Source: UBA6921 sp031363085 (GTDB taxonomy: Bacteria > Pseudomonadota > Gammaproteobacteria > SG8-11). From it: a stretch of 6,076 nt of DNA. Positions within the stretch are counted from its first letter, which is position 1. Each line of letters opens with the position of its first letter. The stretch spans positions 1-6,076 of the forward strand of contig JANLTU010000135.1 in assembly GCA_031363085.1 (NCBI GenBank), written 5' to 3'. The position numbers were made by a program, and so were the translations under genes. Positions 5,605 to 6,076 of the stretch are shown piece after piece. Under the pieces are notes generated by a model, which saw only the letters and a list, made by a program, of their open reading frames with translations, made no database searches and was not told the DNA's origin.

Positions 5605-5874
5605 CTAAAGATATTTGGTAATGGCTTTGAATTCGCGGATGGTGGTGGCTGCGCTTTGCGTGCCCTCCTGCACCGCATGTTCAAGGCAATGGTCGATGTG
5701 GTCATGCACCAACATCTTCTTGGCATTGCTGATGGCGCTTTCGACCGCTTGAAGCTGCTGGGCGATATCCAGGCAGCCGCGATCTTTTTCGAGCATGGTG
5801 ATGATGCTTTTCAGGTGGCCTTCAGCCCGTTTGAGCCGCTTGATGATGCCGGGATGCGAGGTGTGTTTTGTCAT
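5605..5874 (-). CDS. Metal-sensing transcriptional repressor, DUF156 (CsoR/RcnR/NreA-like)
   Basis: An 89-residue all-helical repressor that in this family binds operator DNA as a tetramer and releases it on metal binding. It is placed directly before rcnA and presumably controls both genes in response to Ni/Co. Family features: KRLKRAEGHLKSI (12-24), then CLDIAQQLQAVESAISNAKK (34-53), then HDHIDHCLEH (57-66). Aligned on the family spacing, the ligand positions are Cys34, His59 and Cys63. That is the Cys-His-Cys set of CsoR/InrS, not the Cys-His-His of E. coli RcnR. The N-terminal ligand of RcnR (His3) aligns near Thr2, though His4 and His7 are close by. The HTSHPGIIKRLKRAEGHL start and the ITKYL end resemble the NreA-type subgroup. 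AGGA lies seven bases before the ATG at 5874 and overlaps a candidate operator. Confidence 0.92.
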   Translation of the reverse strand: MTKHTSHPGIIKRLKRAEGHLKSIITMLEKDRGCLDIAQQLQAVESAISNAKKMLVHDHIDHCLEHAVQEGTQSAATTIREFKAITKYL

Positions 5875-5880
5875 GGCGGT

Positions 5881-5902
5881 ATCCTATCCAGGAGGTTAGG
5901 AT
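5881..5902. promoter_or_regulatory. Candidate operator of the DUF156 repressor
   Basis: ATCCTATCC (5881-5889), AGGA, then GGTTAGGAT (5894-5902): nine-base arms pairing at 8 of 9 positions around a four-base centre. This 22-base dyad lies 7-28 bases before the repressor start and covers its ribosome site. GC-containing dyads of this size just upstream of the regulator gene are typical of the CsoR/RcnR family. The sequence is not the E. coli RcnR box. Confidence 0.5.
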
Positions 5903-5938
5903 CCTGTAAAGCTGAAATTAGCGCGCTGGATTAACCCT

Positions 5939-5958
5939 AAAAACGGCAGTTAACCTGC
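5939..5958 (-). terminator. Possible rho-independent terminator of the upstream gene
   Basis: On the minus strand, GCAG (5955-5958) pairs with CTGC (5946-5949) around a five-base loop, and a run of five T (5939-5943) follows two bases later. The stem is only four pairs, extendable by one with a bulge. The stop codon of the upstream frame lies in the loop. Confidence 0.35.
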
Positions 5959-6076
5959 GGTCTCGTTTGCCAACAGGAGCGGCGGCCCCGCTGTTGCGAG
6001 CATAAATTTCTCGAACGCACGGGCGAGGATGGCGCGTAGTCGTTGGGTATCCGTCAACTGCTCCGCAGTGGTTTTC
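5950..6076 (-). CDS. C-terminal fragment of an unrecognised protein (5' end beyond window)
   Basis: An open frame enters from the window edge and gives 41 residues before TAA at 5950-5952. It begins KTTAEQLTDTQRLRAILARA and continues into an Ala/Leu-rich, probably helical tail ending ANETAG. The amphipathic pattern and the terminator-like hairpin at its stop make it likely to be a real gene end, but it is too short to assign to a family. The other minus-strand frames through this stretch give less protein-like, Pro/Arg/Cys-rich sequence. Confidence 0.42.
   Translation of the reverse strand, partial: KTTAEQLTDTQRLRAILARAFEKFMLATAGPPLLLANETAG

Noticed and set aside
4470..5726. Longer rcnA reading starting at 5726
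   Set aside because: The extra 44 residues overlap the repressor gene. The ATG at 5594 gives the family N-terminus.

Overview
This window is a proteobacterial chromosome segment. Every gene I can support is read from the minus strand. The gene set (RND heavy-metal efflux with a TolC-like outer membrane channel, periplasmic AmpD-type peptidoglycan recycling, an RcnA-type Ni/Co exporter) shows a Gram-negative organism. Base composition and protein style suggest a beta- or gammaproteobacterium, with a slight lean to Betaproteobacteria. This placement is inference, because the window holds no rRNA or other phylogenetic marker.

In transcription order (high to low coordinates): the 3' end of an unrecognised gene (5950-6076) is followed by a weak terminator-like hairpin. 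Next is a Ni/Co efflux unit: a DUF156/CsoR-family metal-sensing repressor (5605-5874), with an operator-like dyad just upstream, and the histidine-rich exporter RcnA (4470-5594), separated by 10 bases. A 93-bp non-autonomous element with 21-bp terminal inverted repeats and a TAA target duplication sits exactly in the rcnA stop codon and rebuilds it. Then come a small pentapeptide-repeat protein (3938-4228) and AmpD (3219-3809).

The rest is a czc-type cluster: a small secreted Cys/His-containing CzcI-like protein (2829-3149), a 268-base intergenic stretch with several predicted hairpins, then the outer membrane factor CzcC (1301-2560), the periplasmic adaptor CzcB (456-1277) and the RND pump CzcA (459 to beyond the window edge, 153 residues visible). 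CzcB and CzcA overlap by 4 bases. The adaptor is unusually short and appears to end after the beta-barrel, without the usual C-terminal membrane-proximal domain.

Together the two efflux units would remove divalent metals from different compartments: RcnA from cytoplasm to periplasm, and CzcCBA from periplasm (and cytoplasm) out of the cell. ampD and the pentapeptide gene lie between them with no obvious functional link. I found no clearly new system. The most notable points are the mobile element in the rcnA stop codon, the short adaptor, the structured czcC leader, and the C-H-C metal-ligand set of the repressor. There are no tRNA, rRNA, CRISPR or phage features.
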